55,482 bases of DNA from Neobacillus notoginsengisoli (GTDB lineage Bacteria; Bacillota; Bacilli; Bacillales; Cytobacillaceae): the NCBI RefSeq assembly GCF_003515685.1, contig NZ_QWEG01000021.1, positions 1-55,482 of the forward strand. Direction: 5' to 3'. Below, one piece after another: positions 37,004 through 47,177 of the stretch (the stretch's first letter is position 1; each line of letters starts with the position of its first letter). Below the pieces are notes generated by a model that saw only the letters and a list, made by a program, of their open reading frames with translations, made no database searches and was not told where the DNA came from. A program made the translations under genes and the position numbers.

Positions 37004-37738
37004 ATGCATGCAGGGAAAATCCGGCAGATGCTGATCATTACAGACGGCTGTTCCAATAAAGGTGAGGATCCTGTTGCAATGGCTGCTTTGGCGAAAGAAC
37101 AGGAAATTACTGTAAATGTGATTGGTGTAATCGACCAAGACTCGATTGATGAACAAGGAATGCGGGAAATCAATGGAATTGCCATGTCCGGTGGCGGTGT
37201 CAGCCAGGTTGTTTATTCAACACAGCTTTCCCAAACAGTTCAAATGGTTACCCGAAAAGCAATGACACAAACGATTCATGCTGTTGTAAACCGGGAATTG
37301 CAACAGATTCTAGGAAATAAACTGACCTTGGAGGACCTTCCACCAGAAAAGCGCGGAGAAGTCATTGAGGTGGTAGATGAACTTGGGGAAAAAAGCGATC
37401 TTGAGGTCGTGATTCTAGTTGATGCAAGTGCAAGCATGAAGCATAAATTGCAGACGGTTAAGGAGGCACTGATTGATCTTTCAATCAGCCTGAATGCGAG
37501 GGTGGGAAAAAACCAGTTCTCTATGTTAGTATTTCCCGGGAAAAGGGACGATACCGAAATCGTACTTGATTGGACCAGTAGACTCGAATCGATTACCGGT
37601 ATTTTTACAATGCTTTCCCCTGGCGGCATCACGCCTACCGGTCCTGCGATTCGTGAGGCGATTGAAATTTTTAATGAAAAAAGAAATTTAAGGAGCCTTT
37701 TACGCCACGATGATGCATCCATCGAAGAATCAATGTAA
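37004..37738 (+). CDS. YabS, von Willebrand factor A-domain protein
   Basis: A 244-residue VWA-like protein, close in length to B. subtilis YabS (245). The MIDAS-like motif VDASASMKHK and the later GGITPTGPAIREA match the family; an N-terminal ITDGCSNKGEDP adds a second VWA-like strand. The function is unknown, but location between spoIIE and a kinase gene is conserved and suggests a role in sporulation signalling. The start ATG 37004 follows GGAGGAG at six bases. The last 29 bases overlap yabT. Confidence 0.9.
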   Translation: MHAGKIRQMLIITDGCSNKGEDPVAMAALAKEQEITVNVIGVIDQDSIDEQGMREINGIAMSGGGVSQVVYSTQLSQTVQMVTRKAMTQTIHAVVNRELQQILGNKLTLEDLPPEKRGEVIEVVDELGEKSDLEVVILVDASASMKHKLQTVKEALIDLSISLNARVGKNQFSMLVFPGKRDDTEIVLDWTSRLESITGIFTMLSPGGITPTGPAIREAIEIFNEKRNLRSLLRHDDASIEESM

Positions 37739-38681
37739 CTTCAAGCCTGGTACTGTAATTGAAGGCAAGTGGCACGGACATCGCTATGTCCTTTTGAAAG
37801 AATTGGGAAAAGGCGCAAACGGAACTGTTTACTTGGTTAAAAGAGGGAATTTTAATGTTGCCTTGAAAATAAGCACAAACAGCATGTCGGTCACATCCGA
37901 AGCCAATGTATTAAAATCCTTTGCCAAGGTCCAGGGCCCTTTCCTTGGACCTTCTTTGCTTGACGTTGATGATTGGATAACGAAGGATGGACGATATAGT
38001 TTTTATGTGATGGAATATATTAAGGGGTCTGGCTTGCAGGAGTTCCTTGGGGCTAAAGGGAAGGACTGGATTCAGCCTCTGTTTCTGCAACTCCTTCATG
38101 ACCTTGGCGAGCTTCATCGAAATGGCTGGATATTCGGTGACTTAAAGCCTGAAAATTTGATCGTTGCAGGCCCGCCAACCCGAATTCGCTGTATTGATGT
38201 TGGCGGTACAACCATTGAGGGAAGGTCTATTAAGGAGTTTACAGAGTTTTTCGACCGGGGATATTGGGGCTTAGGCTCAAGGAAAGCAGAGCCTTCATAT
38301 GATTTGTTTGCAGTGGCAATGGTGATGATTTCAACTTCGTATCCGGGCCGCTTCCAAAAGCAGGAGGGCGGTCTTACCCAGTTGCTCGGAGCCATTTCAA
38401 CAAAAGAAGCATTAAGGGATTATAAACCTGTCCTGACCAAAGCACTGCAAGGTAAATACACTGCAGCTATAGAAATGAGAAATGACTTATTAAGTTGTAC
38501 AAAACAATTTGGTTTTTCGGAAAAAACGCCTCACAGGACAAGGATGGCATTAAGGCAGGCCGTACATCAGACGCAACTAGCCAGGGCTCGAGGAAAAAAA
38601 GCGGGCATAGGGGAAACCTTTTATATTGTATCTGTTATGGCAATTCTTTATATTGTATATATTGTGATGTCTGTAACGTAA
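37710..38681 (+). CDS. yabT: YabT, Hanks-type serine/threonine kinase with C-terminal membrane anchor
   Basis: A 323-residue kinase. The glycine loop GKGANGTV lies at residues 33-40, the ATP lysine is Lys53 (ALKIS), the catalytic loop is GDLKPEN at 143-149 with Asp144, and the DFG position reads DVG (Asp163). The last about 20 residues form a membrane segment, so the kinase faces the cytoplasm with a C-terminal anchor. B. subtilis YabT is activated by DNA and phosphorylates RecA and other proteins during sporulation. The start ATG 37710 (or 37713) overlaps yabS; AAGGAG at 37690-37695 is rather far. Confidence 0.92.
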   Translation: MMHPSKNQCNFKPGTVIEGKWHGHRYVLLKELGKGANGTVYLVKRGNFNVALKISTNSMSVTSEANVLKSFAKVQGPFLGPSLLDVDDWITKDGRYSFYVMEYIKGSGLQEFLGAKGKDWIQPLFLQLLHDLGELHRNGWIFGDLKPENLIVAGPPTRIRCIDVGGTTIEGRSIKEFTEFFDRGYWGLGSRKAEPSYDLFAVAMVMISTSYPGRFQKQEGGLTQLLGAISTKEALRDYKPVLTKALQGKYTAAIEMRNDLLSCTKQFGFSEKTPHRTRMALRQAVHQTQLARARGKKAGIGETFYIVSVMAILYIVYIVMSVT

Positions 38682-38768
38682 TGATATAGTCCAAATGAGA
38701 CATGACCAAAAATCTTTTTTAAAAATGAAACCTTTTTAAAATATAGTCGTATAAAGACGGGGAGCAAG

Positions 38769-40232
38769 ATGGACTCACCAAACAGAAATTACTATTTAAG
38801 GAAGACTAAAATGCTTGAAGTAAAAGTTGAAGCACTCTTAAAACGGAAATCCACCTCTCTTGAAGGTACAAGCATTCTCGTAGGTGTATCGGGTGGCCCC
38901 GATTCAATGGCTCTTCTCCATTATTTGCAGGAGAATAAGGAGAATTGGGGAATAAGGCTCACTGCAGCCCACGTGGACCATATGTTCAGAGGAGAACAAT
39001 CGCTTCATGATGCACTGTTTGTGAAGGGATACTGCGACAAACATTCCATTCCCTTTGAAATGGCGAGAATTAACGTACCGGACATCATTAAGCGGACCGG
39101 AAAAAACGGCCAGGCAGCATCACGCGAAGCCCGATATGATTTTTTTGGGAAGCTGATGGGTAAGTATGGATTTACGTATCTGGCTCTCGCCCACCATGCC
39201 GATGATCAAATTGAAACAATCCTTATGCGCCTGACAAGAGGGAGCGCTGGAAAGGGCCGGGCAGGCATTCCTTTCATGAGGCGATTCCACAGCGGCATAA
39301 TCATCCGCCCTTTTTTGGAGGCAACGAAAGAGGAACTAATCGATTATTGCAAAAGAAAAGGAATCGAGCCGAGGATTGACCCGAGCAACGAGAAAGAAAT
39401 CTACAGCCGAAACCGGTTCAGAAAAACGGTGCTTCCATTTTTGAAAAATGAAAATCCAAACATTCATGCGCATTTTCAACGCTATAGTGAGGATTTAATC
39501 ATAGATGAAGAGTATCTCGAGGAATTGGCAGCCGAGAGAATGGTTACAGTAATGAAGAGCAGGGAAAAAGGGAAAATAGAGATCGATATTCTGGCTTTTC
39601 TTGGAATGCCAATGCCTTTACAAAGAAGAGGGATTCAACTAATATTAAACTATCTTTACGAAGAAACACCTGATTCTCTTGGAGCTATACATATTGATCA
39701 AGTTATTTCCCTGCTAAATCGTCCTCATCCGTCAGGAAGCCTTGATCTGCCGGGGGGACTGACTGTCATCCGTTCCTACCTCCAATGTATTTTCCAATTT
39801 GGGCACTCTGAAAAAAAACCGTTCAGAATTGAAGTGTGGGACACCGGGAAAGTTGCATTGCCTAACGGCCGTGTAATCTTGGTGGAGGCTAGCGGACGCC
39901 CTGTGGCTGGAGCCGGACCGGATTGTACATATTTAGCGGTTTCCCAAGCGGATTTGCCGCTCATTATCCGGACAAGGGAAAACGGTGACAGAATGTCGCT
40001 AAAGGGGATGCATGGCTCGAGAAAGCTGAAGGATATTTTTATTGATCATAAGGTACCGGTTCCTGAGCGTGAATCTTGGCCTGTTGTAACAGATAGCCGA
40101 GGGAGGATTCTCTGGCTGCCGGGGCTGAAAAAATCAGCCTTTGATTCTTCTGTTGATTCGGAGGAATCAGTTTGGAGGCTGGTATATAGTAAGGAACCAA
40201 CATCAGGGGGGCACATGGAAAATGAGAAATGA
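38769..40232 (+). CDS. tilS: tRNA(Ile)-lysidine synthetase
   Basis: Converts C34 of the CAU-anticodon tRNA-Ile to lysidine so that AUA is read. The 487-residue PP-loop enzyme has SGGPDS at residues 41-46, [10 protein letters not shown], the HHADDQIET motif and the C-terminal TilS domain ([24 protein letters not shown]). The start ATG 38769 follows GGGGAG; an internal ATG at 38811 gives a shorter version nearer to B. subtilis length. It ends 11 bases inside hprT, an overlap conserved in Bacillus. Confidence 0.96.
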   Translation: MDSPNRNYYLRKTKMLEVKVEALLKRKSTSLEGTSILVGVSGGPDSMALLHYLQENKENWGIRLTAAHVDHMFRGEQSLHDALFVKGYCDKHSIPFEMARINVPDIIKRTGKNGQAASREARYDFFGKLMGKYGFTYLALAHHADDQIETILMRLTRGSAGKGRAGIPFMRRFHSGIIIRPFLEATKEELIDYCKRKGIEPRIDPSNEKEIYSRNRFRKTVLPFLKNENPNIHAHFQRYSEDLIIDEEYLEELAAERMVTVMKSREKGKIEIDILAFLGMPMPLQRRGIQLILNYLYEETPDSLGAIHIDQVISLLNRPHPSGSLDLPGGLTVIRSYLQCIFQFGHSEKKPFRIEVWDTGKVALPNGRVILVEASGRPVAGAGPDCTYLAVSQADLPLIIRTRENGDRMSLKGMHGSRKLKDIFIDHKVPVPERESWPVVTDSRGRILWLPGLKKSAFDSSVDSEESVWRLVYSKEPTSGGHMENEK

Positions 40233-40767
40233 TATTAAGGAAATCCTGATTTCCGAAGAGGAAATCCAAGAGAAAATCAAGGAGCTTGGAAACCGTCTGA
40301 CTGAGGACTACCAGGACAAATACCCTCTGGCAATCGGCGTTCTAAAAGGAGCAATGCCGTTCATGGGCGATCTTCTTAAAAAGATGGATTGCTACTTGGA
40401 AATGGACTTTATGGACGTATCGAGCTATGGGAACAAAATGGTTTCTTCCGGAGAGGTCAAGATTTTGAAAGACCTGGACACGTCAGTGGAAGGACGCAAT
40501 ATTTTAATCATTGAGGACATTATTGACAGTGGTCTGACACTCAGCTATCTCGTTGAACTATTCCGTTACAGAAAAGCAAAGTCGATTAAAATCGTTACTC
40601 TGCTTGATAAGCCGACAGGAAGAAAGGTAGATATTGCAGCCGATTACATAGGATTTATAGTACCGGATGCTTTTGTCGTTGGTTATGGCCTGGATTACTT
40701 GGAGAAGTACCGGAACCTTCCTTACATTGGTGTTCTGAAGCCTGAGGTTTACAGCGAGGAGGAATAA
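40222..40767 (+). CDS. hprT: Hypoxanthine-guanine phosphoribosyltransferase
   Basis: Salvages hypoxanthine and guanine with PRPP; in B. subtilis HprT can also join TilS to regulate ftsH. The 181-residue protein has the PRPP loop [22 protein letters not shown] and the purine-binding VVGYGLDY. The start ATG 40222 aligns with the B. subtilis N-terminus; a long G run at 40206-40211 is the only ribosome binding site and translation coupling to tilS is likely. The tilS-hprT-ftsH order is conserved. Confidence 0.97.
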   Translation: MRNDIKEILISEEEIQEKIKELGNRLTEDYQDKYPLAIGVLKGAMPFMGDLLKKMDCYLEMDFMDVSSYGNKMVSSGEVKILKDLDTSVEGRNILIIEDIIDSGLTLSYLVELFRYRKAKSIKIVTLLDKPTGRKVDIAADYIGFIVPDAFVVGYGLDYLEKYRNLPYIGVLKPEVYSEEE

Positions 40768-40812
40768 CAGAAAAATATTGTCAATAAATCGGGCTTTCTT
40801 AATGCACTTTTG

Positions 40813-40842
40813 TTGAAGCACTATCATCATCTATGCTACTAT
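40813..40842 (+). promoter_or_regulatory. Probable sigma-A promoter of ftsH
   Basis: TTGAAG (40813-40818), an 18-base spacer and TACTAT (40837-40842) lie 38 bases before ftsH. Each hexamer matches four of six consensus bases. Confidence 0.4.
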
Positions 40843-40879
40843 TTTATATACTGTTTTCCACCGTGGGAGGAGGTAAGGG

Positions 40880-42862
40880 ATGAATCGGATCTTCCGTAAT
40901 ACCATCTTTTATTTATTAATATTTTTAGTCATCATTGGCGTCGTCAGCTTCTTTAATGGGAACAACGAGCCAACCGATAATATAAGGTACGATGAGTTTA
41001 TTTCCCATCTTGAGAACAAGGAAATAAAATCTGTTACCCTGCAGCCTGAACGAGGCGTTTTTGAAGTCCGCGGCCAGCTGAAAAATGCGGCGAAGGACAA
41101 ATTCTTCCTGACATATGTCCCTAACAGTGAGAGGATGCTTGACCGTATTGACGATGCGGTCGGCCAGGCGAATGTTGAAACAATGCCAGCGAAGGAAACA
41201 AGCGGCTGGGTAACCTTCTTTACATCGATCATCCCATTTGTCATCATTTTTATTCTGTTTTTCTTCCTTCTTAACCAGGCTCAGGGCGGCGGCAGCCGTG
41301 TCATGAACTTCGGGAAGAGCAAGGCAAGATTGTACAGCGAGGATAAGAAAAAAGTCCGTTTTAAAGATGTGGCAGGTGCAGATGAAGAAAAGCAGGAGCT
41401 TATTGAAGTAGTTGAATTCCTGAAAGACCCACGGAAGTTTTCCGAGCTTGGGGCGCGTATTCCAAAAGGTGTCCTCCTTGTAGGGCCTCCAGGAACAGGT
41501 AAAACACTTCTTGCACGCGCTGTGGCCGGGGAAGCGGGAGTTCCGTTTTTCTCAATCAGCGGTTCCGATTTCGTTGAAATGTTCGTTGGGGTGGGTGCAT
41601 CCCGTGTACGTGATCTTTTTGAAACAGCAAAGAAAAATGCCCCGTGTATTATTTTCATAGATGAAATTGATGCGGTAGGGCGCCAGCGAGGTGCCGGCCT
41701 TGGCGGCGGACACGATGAGCGCGAGCAGACTCTGAACCAGCTTCTTGTGGAAATGGACGGGTTCGGGGCAAATGAAGGAATCATCATAATTGCGGCTACA
41801 AACCGCCCTGATATTCTGGATCCGGCTCTTCTCCGCCCGGGACGTTTCGACCGTCAGATTACGGTTGACCGCCCGGATGTAAGGGGACGAGAGGCCGTGC
41901 TGAAAGTCCATGCACGCAACAAACCGCTTGATGAATCTGTTAATCTTAAGGCGATTGCCATGAGGACCCCAGGGTTTTCAGGCGCCGACCTTGAGAACCT
42001 TTTGAACGAAGCAGCCCTTGTGGCTGCCCGCCGTGACAAGAAGAAAATCGAGATGACGGATATCGATGAAGCAACAGACCGTGTCATTGCAGGCCCGGCG
42101 AAGAAAAGTCGAGTCATTTCCGAAAAAGAACGCCGGATTGTCGCATTCCATGAAGCCGGCCATACAGTGATCGGCGTTATGCTTGATGAAGCTGAAATGG
42201 TGCATAAGGTTACGATTGTTCCACGAGGACAGGCTGGCGGCTACGCTGTCATGCTGCCTAAGGAAGACCGTTACTTTATGACAAAGCCTGAATTGCTCGA
42301 TAAGATCACAGGCTTGCTCGGCGGTCGGGTAGCGGAGGAGGTTGTCTTCGGTGAAGTGAGTACCGGAGCGCATAATGACTTCCAAAGAGCAACCGGCATT
42401 GCCAGGAAAATGGTCACTGAGTTCGGAATGAGCGACAAGCTCGGCCCGCTTCAGTTCGGCCAGCCGCAGGGAGGCCAGGTTTTCCTTGGACGCGACCTGC
42501 ACAATGAACAGAATTATTCTGACAAGATCGCTTATGAAATCGACCTTGAAATTCAGAACTTCATTAAGCAATCGTATGAACGGGCTAGGGAGATTCTCAC
42601 TAAACACCGGGATAAGCTCGATCTGATCGCGAACACGCTTCTTGAAGTAGAAACACTTGATGCCGAAGATATCAAGCACCTCGTTGATCACGGAAGGCTT
42701 CCGGATGGCAAGGTCCCAGCCAACTCGACGCCAGAAGAAATCAAGAGTACGCTCGATGATGTCATTATTAACATCTCCGGCAAAAAGGAAGGCGAAAACC
42801 ATTCCGGATCTTCTGCATCTGATTTGCTAAAGCCTGAAGAAAATCAGGATGAACAAAAATAA
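40880..42862 (+). CDS. ftsH: ATP-dependent zinc metalloprotease FtsH
   Basis: Membrane-bound AAA+ protease for quality control and regulation; in B. subtilis it is needed for sporulation and Spo0E turnover. The 660-residue protein has membrane segments at about 7-27 and 113-134 flanking an extracellular loop, the Walker A GPPGTGKT at 202-209, Walker [12 protein letters not shown], the second region of homology, and the zinc site HEAGH at 424-428. The C-terminal tail is about 20 residues longer than in B. subtilis. The start ATG 40880 follows GGGAGGAGG. Confidence 0.98.
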   Translation: MNRIFRNTIFYLLIFLVIIGVVSFFNGNNEPTDNIRYDEFISHLENKEIKSVTLQPERGVFEVRGQLKNAAKDKFFLTYVPNSERMLDRIDDAVGQANVETMPAKETSGWVTFFTSIIPFVIIFILFFFLLNQAQGGGSRVMNFGKSKARLYSEDKKKVRFKDVAGADEEKQELIEVVEFLKDPRKFSELGARIPKGVLLVGPPGTGKTLLARAVAGEAGVPFFSISGSDFVEMFVGVGASRVRDLFETAKKNAPCIIFIDEIDAVGRQRGAGLGGGHDEREQTLNQLLVEMDGFGANEGIIIIAATNRPDILDPALLRPGRFDRQITVDRPDVRGREAVLKVHARNKPLDESVNLKAIAMRTPGFSGADLENLLNEAALVAARRDKKKIEMTDIDEATDRVIAGPAKKSRVISEKERRIVAFHEAGHTVIGVMLDEAEMVHKVTIVPRGQAGGYAVMLPKEDRYFMTKPELLDKITGLLGGRVAEEVVFGEVSTGAHNDFQRATGIARKMVTEFGMSDKLGPLQFGQPQGGQVFLGRDLHNEQNYSDKIAYEIDLEIQNFIKQSYERAREILTKHRDKLDLIANTLLEVETLDAEDIKHLVDHGRLPDGKVPANSTPEEIKSTLDDVIINISGKKEGENHSGSSASDLLKPEENQDEQK

Positions 42863-42877
42863 GCTAAACTTTTATAA

Positions 42878-42907
42878 GGGCGCTGCATCCTATGCGGTGC
42901 CCTTTTT
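42878..42907 (+). terminator. Terminator after ftsH
   Basis: GGGCGCTGCAT (42878-42888) pairs fully with ATGCGGTGCCC (42892-42902), allowing two G-U pairs, around CCT, followed by TTTTT. Confidence 0.88.
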
Positions 42908-43054
42908 GCTGTCCAATTCATGAAATTCCTGTTCCTAGAGCACTTGTCTTTTATTTCGGGAAACGGTTTGTGATATGATGTTTTAAGTGAAATAACAGCT
43001 GCAATGAGCGGCAGGCTATTGGCAAATTTAAATCTCCGTAAAGTGGTGAGACAA

Positions 43055-43837
43055 TTGATTTTCGTATTTGACGTAGGAAATACTAATATTGTTTTAGGGG
43101 TATACAAAGGAGAAGAGCTTCTCCATCATTGGAGGATTGAAACAAACAGAAATAGGTCTGAGGATGAATATGGGATGATCATTAAATCCCTATTCGAGCA
43201 TTCAGGTCTTTCTTTTGCCGATATTGAAGGAATTATTATCTCTTCCGTCGTTCCGCCAATCATGTTTTCCTTGGAAAAAATGTGTGAGAAGTACTTTGGA
43301 GTCAAACCGCTAATTGTCGGCCCTGGCATTAAGACTGGACTGGACATAAAATATGAAAATCCGAGGGAAGTGGGGGCTGACAGAATTGTCAATGCGGTTG
43401 CCGCTATCCATGAATATGGGAGCCCGCTTGTGATTGTCGATTTCGGGACTGCCACAACATACTGTTACGTGAATGACCAAAAGCAGTACATGGGCGGGGC
43501 GATTGCTCCGGGAGTGGGAATTTCGACTGAGGCGCTTTACTCGAGGGCGGCGAAGCTACCGAGGATTGAGATTGTCCGTCCGGAAGGGGTTATTGGGAAA
43601 AACACTGTGGCAGCGATGCAGGCTGGAATCGTATATGGGTATGTCGGCATGGTGGAAGGGATTGTCAAAAGAATGCTCACTATCGGCCAGAAGACCCCTA
43701 CTGTCATTGCCACGGGCGGTCTTTCCAGCTTAATTGCCGAGGAATCTAAAATCATTGACATAGTTGATCCTTTCCTGACATTAAAAGGGCTCCGGCTGAT
43801 TTATCGTCGCAATATGGATAACAAACAAGAGTCTTAA
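43055..43837 (+). CDS. coaX: Type III pantothenate kinase
   Basis: Phosphorylates pantothenate, the first step of CoA synthesis; the type III enzyme is not feedback-inhibited by CoA. The 260-residue ASKHA-fold protein has FDVGNTN near the N-terminus, the [11 protein letters not shown] motif and [14 protein letters not shown] 43055 is chosen since GGTGAG lies about six bases upstream and the N-terminus then matches B. subtilis; in-frame codons back to 43004 lack a ribosome binding site. hslO follows closely. Confidence 0.96.
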   Translation: MIFVFDVGNTNIVLGVYKGEELLHHWRIETNRNRSEDEYGMIIKSLFEHSGLSFADIEGIIISSVVPPIMFSLEKMCEKYFGVKPLIVGPGIKTGLDIKYENPREVGADRIVNAVAAIHEYGSPLVIVDFGTATTYCYVNDQKQYMGGAIAPGVGISTEALYSRAAKLPRIEIVRPEGVIGKNTVAAMQAGIVYGYVGMVEGIVKRMLTIGQKTPTVIATGGLSSLIAEESKIIDIVDPFLTLKGLRLIYRRNMDNKQES

Positions 43838-43868
43838 ATTGAATGAACATCTAGAAAGGAGCGTCACG

Positions 43869-44747
43869 ATGAGTGATTATCTTATAAAGGCAATTGCCTA
43901 TAACGGCCAAATTAGGGCCTATGCAGTAAAGAGCACAGAAACGACTGCTGAGGCACAGCGGCGCCATTATACATGGCCAACCGCTTCAGCGGCCCTCGGA
44001 CGGGCAATGACGGGCGGCTTGATGATGGGCGCCATGCTAAAAGGTGATGAAAAGTTAACGATAAAAATCGAAGGGGGAGGGCCGATTGGCAATATTCTTG
44101 TCGACAGTAATGCAAAAGGAACTGTCAGGGGATATGTATCCAATCCGCATACCCATTTTGAATTGAATGAAAATGGAAAGCTTGATGTAAGGCGGGCGGT
44201 TGGCACAGACGGTACGCTGACTGTTGTTAAAGATCTTGGCCTTCGTGACTTCTTCAGCGGCTCCGTCCCATTAGTCTCCGGGGAATTAGGGGAGGACTTC
44301 ACTTATTATTTTGCCTCATCTGAACAGGTAAATTCTTCAGTAGGTGTTGGAGTGCTGGTGAACCCGGATAATAGTATCAAAGCGGCTGGCGGCTTTATTC
44401 TTCAGTTATTGCCAGGAACAACAGAGGAGACCATCACACGTCTCGAGAGTCGTCTGAAAACGATTGAACCGATTTCGAAGATGATTGAGCGTGGATTGAC
44501 GCCGGAAGAAATACTAGAGGAGCTATTTGGGAAAGGTGAGGTTACGTTCCTTGAAAAGATGCCGGTTCAGTTTGAATGCACATGTTCAAAAGAACGATTT
44601 GCAAATGCGATTGTATCTTTAGGCCAGGAGGAAATTGCCGGAATGATTGAGGAAGATGGAAAAGCTGAGGCCCATTGCCACTTTTGCAATGAGAAATATC
44701 AATATTCAATAGAAGAGCTCGAGGAGTTAAAGAAAGAAGCGAAATAA
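43869..44747 (+). CDS. hslO: Redox-regulated chaperone Hsp33
   Basis: A holdase switched on by oxidation of its zinc centre. The 292-residue protein has the N-terminal Hsp33 core ([19 protein letters not shown]) and the C-terminal redox switch with Cys237/Cys239 (CTC) and Cys270/Cys273 (CHFC). The start ATG 43869 follows AAGGAG; the TTG at 43839 has none. It is likely cotranscribed with coaX and the foldase gene yacD. Confidence 0.97.
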   Translation: MSDYLIKAIAYNGQIRAYAVKSTETTAEAQRRHYTWPTASAALGRAMTGGLMMGAMLKGDEKLTIKIEGGGPIGNILVDSNAKGTVRGYVSNPHTHFELNENGKLDVRRAVGTDGTLTVVKDLGLRDFFSGSVPLVSGELGEDFTYYFASSEQVNSSVGVGVLVNPDNSIKAAGGFILQLLPGTTEETITRLESRLKTIEPISKMIERGLTPEEILEELFGKGEVTFLEKMPVQFECTCSKERFANAIVSLGQEEIAGMIEEDGKAEAHCHFCNEKYQYSIEELEELKKEAK

Positions 44748-44768
44748 GCTTCATCCGGGAGAGGGAAA

Positions 44769-45650
44769 ATGAAAACGAGGGAATTGTGGTATGTAATCGT
44801 CGCGCTTGTGGCATTGAATATTCTTACTGCTCTTTATTTTATGACGAAAAGCGGTACGGCTTCCGGGTTCCCTGTAGACGAAGAAACCGTAGCGACAGTG
44901 GGAAAGAGTACCATTACAAGGGAAGAATGGCTGAAGGTATTGGAGTCCCGTTATGGAGAAGATACACTAAGGGAACTGGTTAACCAGGAAGTTATCAGTC
45001 ATTTGGCAAAAAAGTACGACGTAAAAGTGCCAAAAACAGATGTAGAGCGCGAATTAAGGATTTTCCAGACTACCTATGGCGGTTCGGCGCCTGATCAGCA
45101 GAATATGAAGAGCTGGAAAAAGCAAATCGAACTGTCGCTTCTGCTTGAAGAGCTTTTGACAAAAGATGCGGTTGTATCAGAGGCAGAATTAAAAAGTTTT
45201 TATGGAAAGAATAAATCGATGTATGAGGTTCCAGCAGCGGTTCACTTGTCCCATATTATCGTAAAAACAAGTGCTGAAGCCAAACGGGCCATCAAGGAAC
45301 TGAAGGAAGGCTCCGATTTTGCCACTTTGGCGCGGGAACGATCAATAGATGAGTTCACTGCAGCGGAGGGCGGGGAACTCGGGTTTATTCAGGATGGCGA
45401 TGAGCGGTTTCCGGAGGCATACATCACTGCAGCAGCGAAACTAAAAACGGGCGAGTGGAGCAGTCCGATTGAAACAGAAGAAGGTTATGCTATTATTAAA
45501 CTTCATGACAGGCTGAATGAAAAAAAATATACCTTCAAGGAAGTAAAACGTGAAATCAGAAGGCAAATTGCGCTAGCGCAGCTTGGGATGCCGCCTACTG
45601 CGAGTACCCTTTGGGACGAGGCTGGAGTCGAGTGGTTTTACGGAAAATAA
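44769..45650 (+). CDS. PrsA-like peptidyl-prolyl isomerase (YacD)
   Basis: A 293-residue extracytoplasmic protein: N-terminal membrane segment (about residues 7-24, VIVALVALNILTALYF), a SurA-like N-terminal domain and a parvulin domain (about 150-250, AVHLSHIIVKTSAEAKR, GGELGFIQDGD, GYAIIKLHDR). No lipobox cysteine is present, so it is membrane-anchored rather than a lipoprotein, unlike PrsA. The target proteins are unknown. The start ATG 44769 follows GGGAGAGGG. A terminator follows. Confidence 0.92.
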   Translation: MKTRELWYVIVALVALNILTALYFMTKSGTASGFPVDEETVATVGKSTITREEWLKVLESRYGEDTLRELVNQEVISHLAKKYDVKVPKTDVERELRIFQTTYGGSAPDQQNMKSWKKQIELSLLLEELLTKDAVVSEAELKSFYGKNKSMYEVPAAVHLSHIIVKTSAEAKRAIKELKEGSDFATLARERSIDEFTAAEGGELGFIQDGDERFPEAYITAAAKLKTGEWSSPIETEEGYAIIKLHDRLNEKKYTFKEVKREIRRQIALAQLGMPPTASTLWDEAGVEWFYGK

Positions 45651-45686
45651 AAGTATCGGCATAATGAAGCACAAATAACATACTTT

Positions 45687-45722
45687 AAAAGGTCCCGCAT
45701 ACATATAAAGCGGGGCCTTTTC
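45687..45722 (+). terminator. Terminator after yacD
   Basis: AAAAGGTCCCGC (45687-45698) pairs with GCGGGGCCTTTT (45710-45721) with one G-U pair and an 11-base loop. Confidence 0.85.
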
Positions 45723-45746
45723 TGTTAATCCAGCTACACAAAGGGA

Positions 45747-46015
45747 AGCCTCGGAAGCATAAGCATCGCACGAAGGAAAAGCGTTAGCTTTTTCGAGGAG
45801 CGCCTAGCCCCTCGAGGTCTTAAGCCGGTTCCCTCCGGAGGGCAGGCCCATCCTCATAAATGCTCGCATTTCCTTCGTGCGCGGGCGAATTCAGGGATGC
45901 CATTCAGTGTCCTGCGGGCCCCGTCTTAAGCTTGGCTACGCTTCGCTCGCATTAAGGGCGACTAAGGTTTTGCTAGGGCAAAACCAAGTCTTCCTATATC
46001 GGGGCTGACCAGGCG
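45747..46015. repeat. Dispersed GC-rich intergenic repeat, copy 3
   Basis: This fills the gap between yacD and cysK. It has AGCGCCTAGCCCCTCG (about 45810-45827) followed by TCTTAAG, as in copy 1, and a second TCTTAAG near 45922. CGCATTTCCTTCGTGC (45865-45880) is shared with 28224-28239, and its near-inverse GCACGAAGGAAAAGCG lies at about 45767. GGTTTTG/CAAAACC also forms a hairpin near 45975. No gene is apparent. Confidence 0.75.
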
Positions 46016-46077
46016 CTTTCGCATTTTGGTTGTTAAAATTTGTTTTTTGTCCGCGGTTAATGGGGAAAGTAATTATA

Positions 46078-46106
46078 TTGACAGTTTTGCTTAAAATTGA
46101 TAAATT
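46078..46106 (+). promoter_or_regulatory. Sigma-A promoter of cysK
   Basis: A perfect TTGACA (46078-46083), a 17-base spacer and TAAATT (46101-46106). CymR control is expected from B. subtilis, but I cannot place its operator with confidence. Confidence 0.65.
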
Positions 46107-46149
46107 TATATTAAACCAATAAAAATACTCGGAATAAGGAGTGGGACGG

Positions 46150-47076
46150 ATGGTACGCGTCGCAAATTCAATTGCAGACTTAGTTGGCAATACCCCGATT
46201 GTAAAATTAAACCGCCTTGTAGATGAAAATAGTGCAGAAGTTTACTTGAAGCTTGAATATATGAACCCCGGCAGCAGTGTAAAGGACCGAATCGCCCTTG
46301 CGATGATTGAGGCTGCTGAGGAAAGCGGCAGCTTGAAGAAGGGTGATACAATCATTGAGCCGACAAGCGGAAATACCGGGATCGGTCTTGCGATGGTTGC
46401 GGCGGCCAAAGGCTACAAGACTCTTTTAGTCATGCCTGAAACGATGAGCGTGGAACGGCGCAACCTCCTACGAGCCTATGGAGCCGAACTTGTGTTGACT
46501 CCCGGACCCGAAGGCATGGGAGGCGCGATTCGCAAAGCGGAAGAGCTGGCAAAGGAAAATGGCTATTTCATGCCGCAGCAATTTAAGAACGAAGCGAATC
46601 CGGAAGTACACAGAAGGACAACCGGAAGAGAAATCGTTGAGCAGATGGGCGATCAGCTAGATGGATTTATATCTGGTATTGGAACAGGCGGAACTATCAC
46701 AGGGGCAGGCGAGGTCTTGCGTGAAGTGTACCCAACGATTAAAATTTATGCAGTCGAGCCATCTGACTCTCCAGTCCTATCAGGCGGAAAACCAGGTCCA
46801 CATAAAATACAGGGCATTGGGGCCGGGTTCGTACCAGATATCCTTGATACAAAAATGTATGATGAAGTGATTCAGGTCGAAAACGAGCAGGCATTTGAAT
46901 ATGCTCGCCGTGCTGCGAAGGAGGAGGGCATTCTTGGCGGAATCTCCTCTGGGGCAGCCATTTATGCTGCACTTAAGGTTGCGAAGGAGCTCGGAAAAGG
47001 GAAGAAGGTCCTTGCAATTATCCCTAGCAACGGTGAACGTTACTTAAGTACCCCGCTTTACCAATTTGAAGATTAG
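46150..47076 (+). CDS. cysK: Cysteine synthase (O-acetylserine thiol-lyase A)
   Basis: Makes cysteine from O-acetylserine and sulphide; in B. subtilis CysK also acts with CymR to sense cysteine supply. The 308-residue PLP enzyme (equal to B. subtilis) has the Schiff-base Lys45 (PGSSVKDR), [13 protein letters not shown] and [10 protein letters not shown], and ends in STPLYQFED. The start ATG 46150 has AAGGAG at eight bases; the GTG at 46141 overlaps that site. Transcription is separate from the folate operon, as a terminator follows. Confidence 0.98.
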   Translation: MVRVANSIADLVGNTPIVKLNRLVDENSAEVYLKLEYMNPGSSVKDRIALAMIEAAEESGSLKKGDTIIEPTSGNTGIGLAMVAAAKGYKTLLVMPETMSVERRNLLRAYGAELVLTPGPEGMGGAIRKAEELAKENGYFMPQQFKNEANPEVHRRTTGREIVEQMGDQLDGFISGIGTGGTITGAGEVLREVYPTIKIYAVEPSDSPVLSGGKPGPHKIQGIGAGFVPDILDTKMYDEVIQVENEQAFEYARRAAKEEGILGGISSGAAIYAALKVAKELGKGKKVLAIIPSNGERYLSTPLYQFED

Positions 47077-47087
47077 AAAATGTTCTT

Positions 47088-47123
47088 AAAGCATGAGCTG
47101 CAATTTGCGGATCATGCTTTTTT
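47088..47123 (+). terminator. Terminator after cysK
   Basis: AAAGCATGA (47088-47096) pairs with TCATGCTTT (47112-47120), then TTT; the loop is 15 bases. Confidence 0.75.
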
Positions 47124-47177
47124 CATTTCCAAACTTCTTGTATGATGGAGAAGATACGGAAAATGGGAGTGAGCTTT

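Noticed and set aside
46021-46149. CymR operator before cysK
   Set aside because: GGAAT and A/T-rich bases are present, but I could not match a full CymR site with confidence.
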